From positions 1-5,818 of the forward strand of contig WGAL01000442.1 in assembly GCA_015494845.1 (NCBI GenBank): 5,818 nucleotides of DNA, in the 5' to 3' direction. Below, piece by piece: positions 5,814 through 5,818 of this stretch (position 1 is the first letter of the stretch; the number at the start of each line of letters is the position of its first letter). Below the pieces are notes generated by a model, which made no database searches, was not told the origin of the DNA, and was given only the letters and a program-made list of their open reading frames with translations. The DNA comes from Melioribacteraceae bacterium (GTDB lineage: Bacteria; Bacteroidota; Ignavibacteria; Ignavibacteriales; Melioribacteraceae). Made by a program: the position numbers and the translations under genes.

Positions 5814-5818
5814 AAAAA

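Overview
The window most resembles a chromosomal segment from an AT-rich, Gram-negative (diderm) bacterium. Three proteins have Sec signal peptides cleaved before Gln (L-S-A|Q or F-A|Q). One is a beta-barrel porin ending in Phe, and another has a lipobox. The purine-rich Shine-Dalgarno sites (such as AAAGGAGG) and a TTGATT-17-TATATT promoter argue against Bacteroidota, which usually lack both. A Fibrobacterota-like or similar lineage fits best, but this is inference from style, not from a marker gene.

Layout: 1-210 (minus) is the N-terminal 70 codons of a PqqD-family protein that runs off the left edge. 211-424 is a divergent intergenic region with a strong promoter for the rightward genes and a perfect 12-bp inverted repeat against its -35 box. 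425-1486 is an exported type II L-asparaginase. Twelve bases later, 1499-2821 encodes a DcaP-like outer-membrane porin. A hairpin terminator at 2841-2869 separates it from 2899-4350, an aspartate ammonia-lyase with its own Sec signal peptide. 4351-4670 is non-coding and contains a GC-rich, strongly palindromic repeat (about 4421-4574) and a promoter. 4671-5765 is a PldB-like lysophospholipase made as a lipoprotein. 5766-5818 is non-coding with a possible promoter for the next gene.

How the genes fit together: the porin would admit asparagine or dicarboxylates across the outer membrane. The asparaginase would convert asparagine to aspartate plus ammonia in the periplasm, and the aspartase would convert aspartate to fumarate plus ammonia, apparently in the same compartment. 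Aspartase is normally cytoplasmic, so the main point of interest is a complete extracytoplasmic asparagine-to-fumarate route in three consecutive genes. It could feed periplasmic fumarate reduction or fumarate uptake while ammonia is released outside the cytoplasm. The PqqD-like protein and the lipoprotein hydrolase have no evident link to this route.
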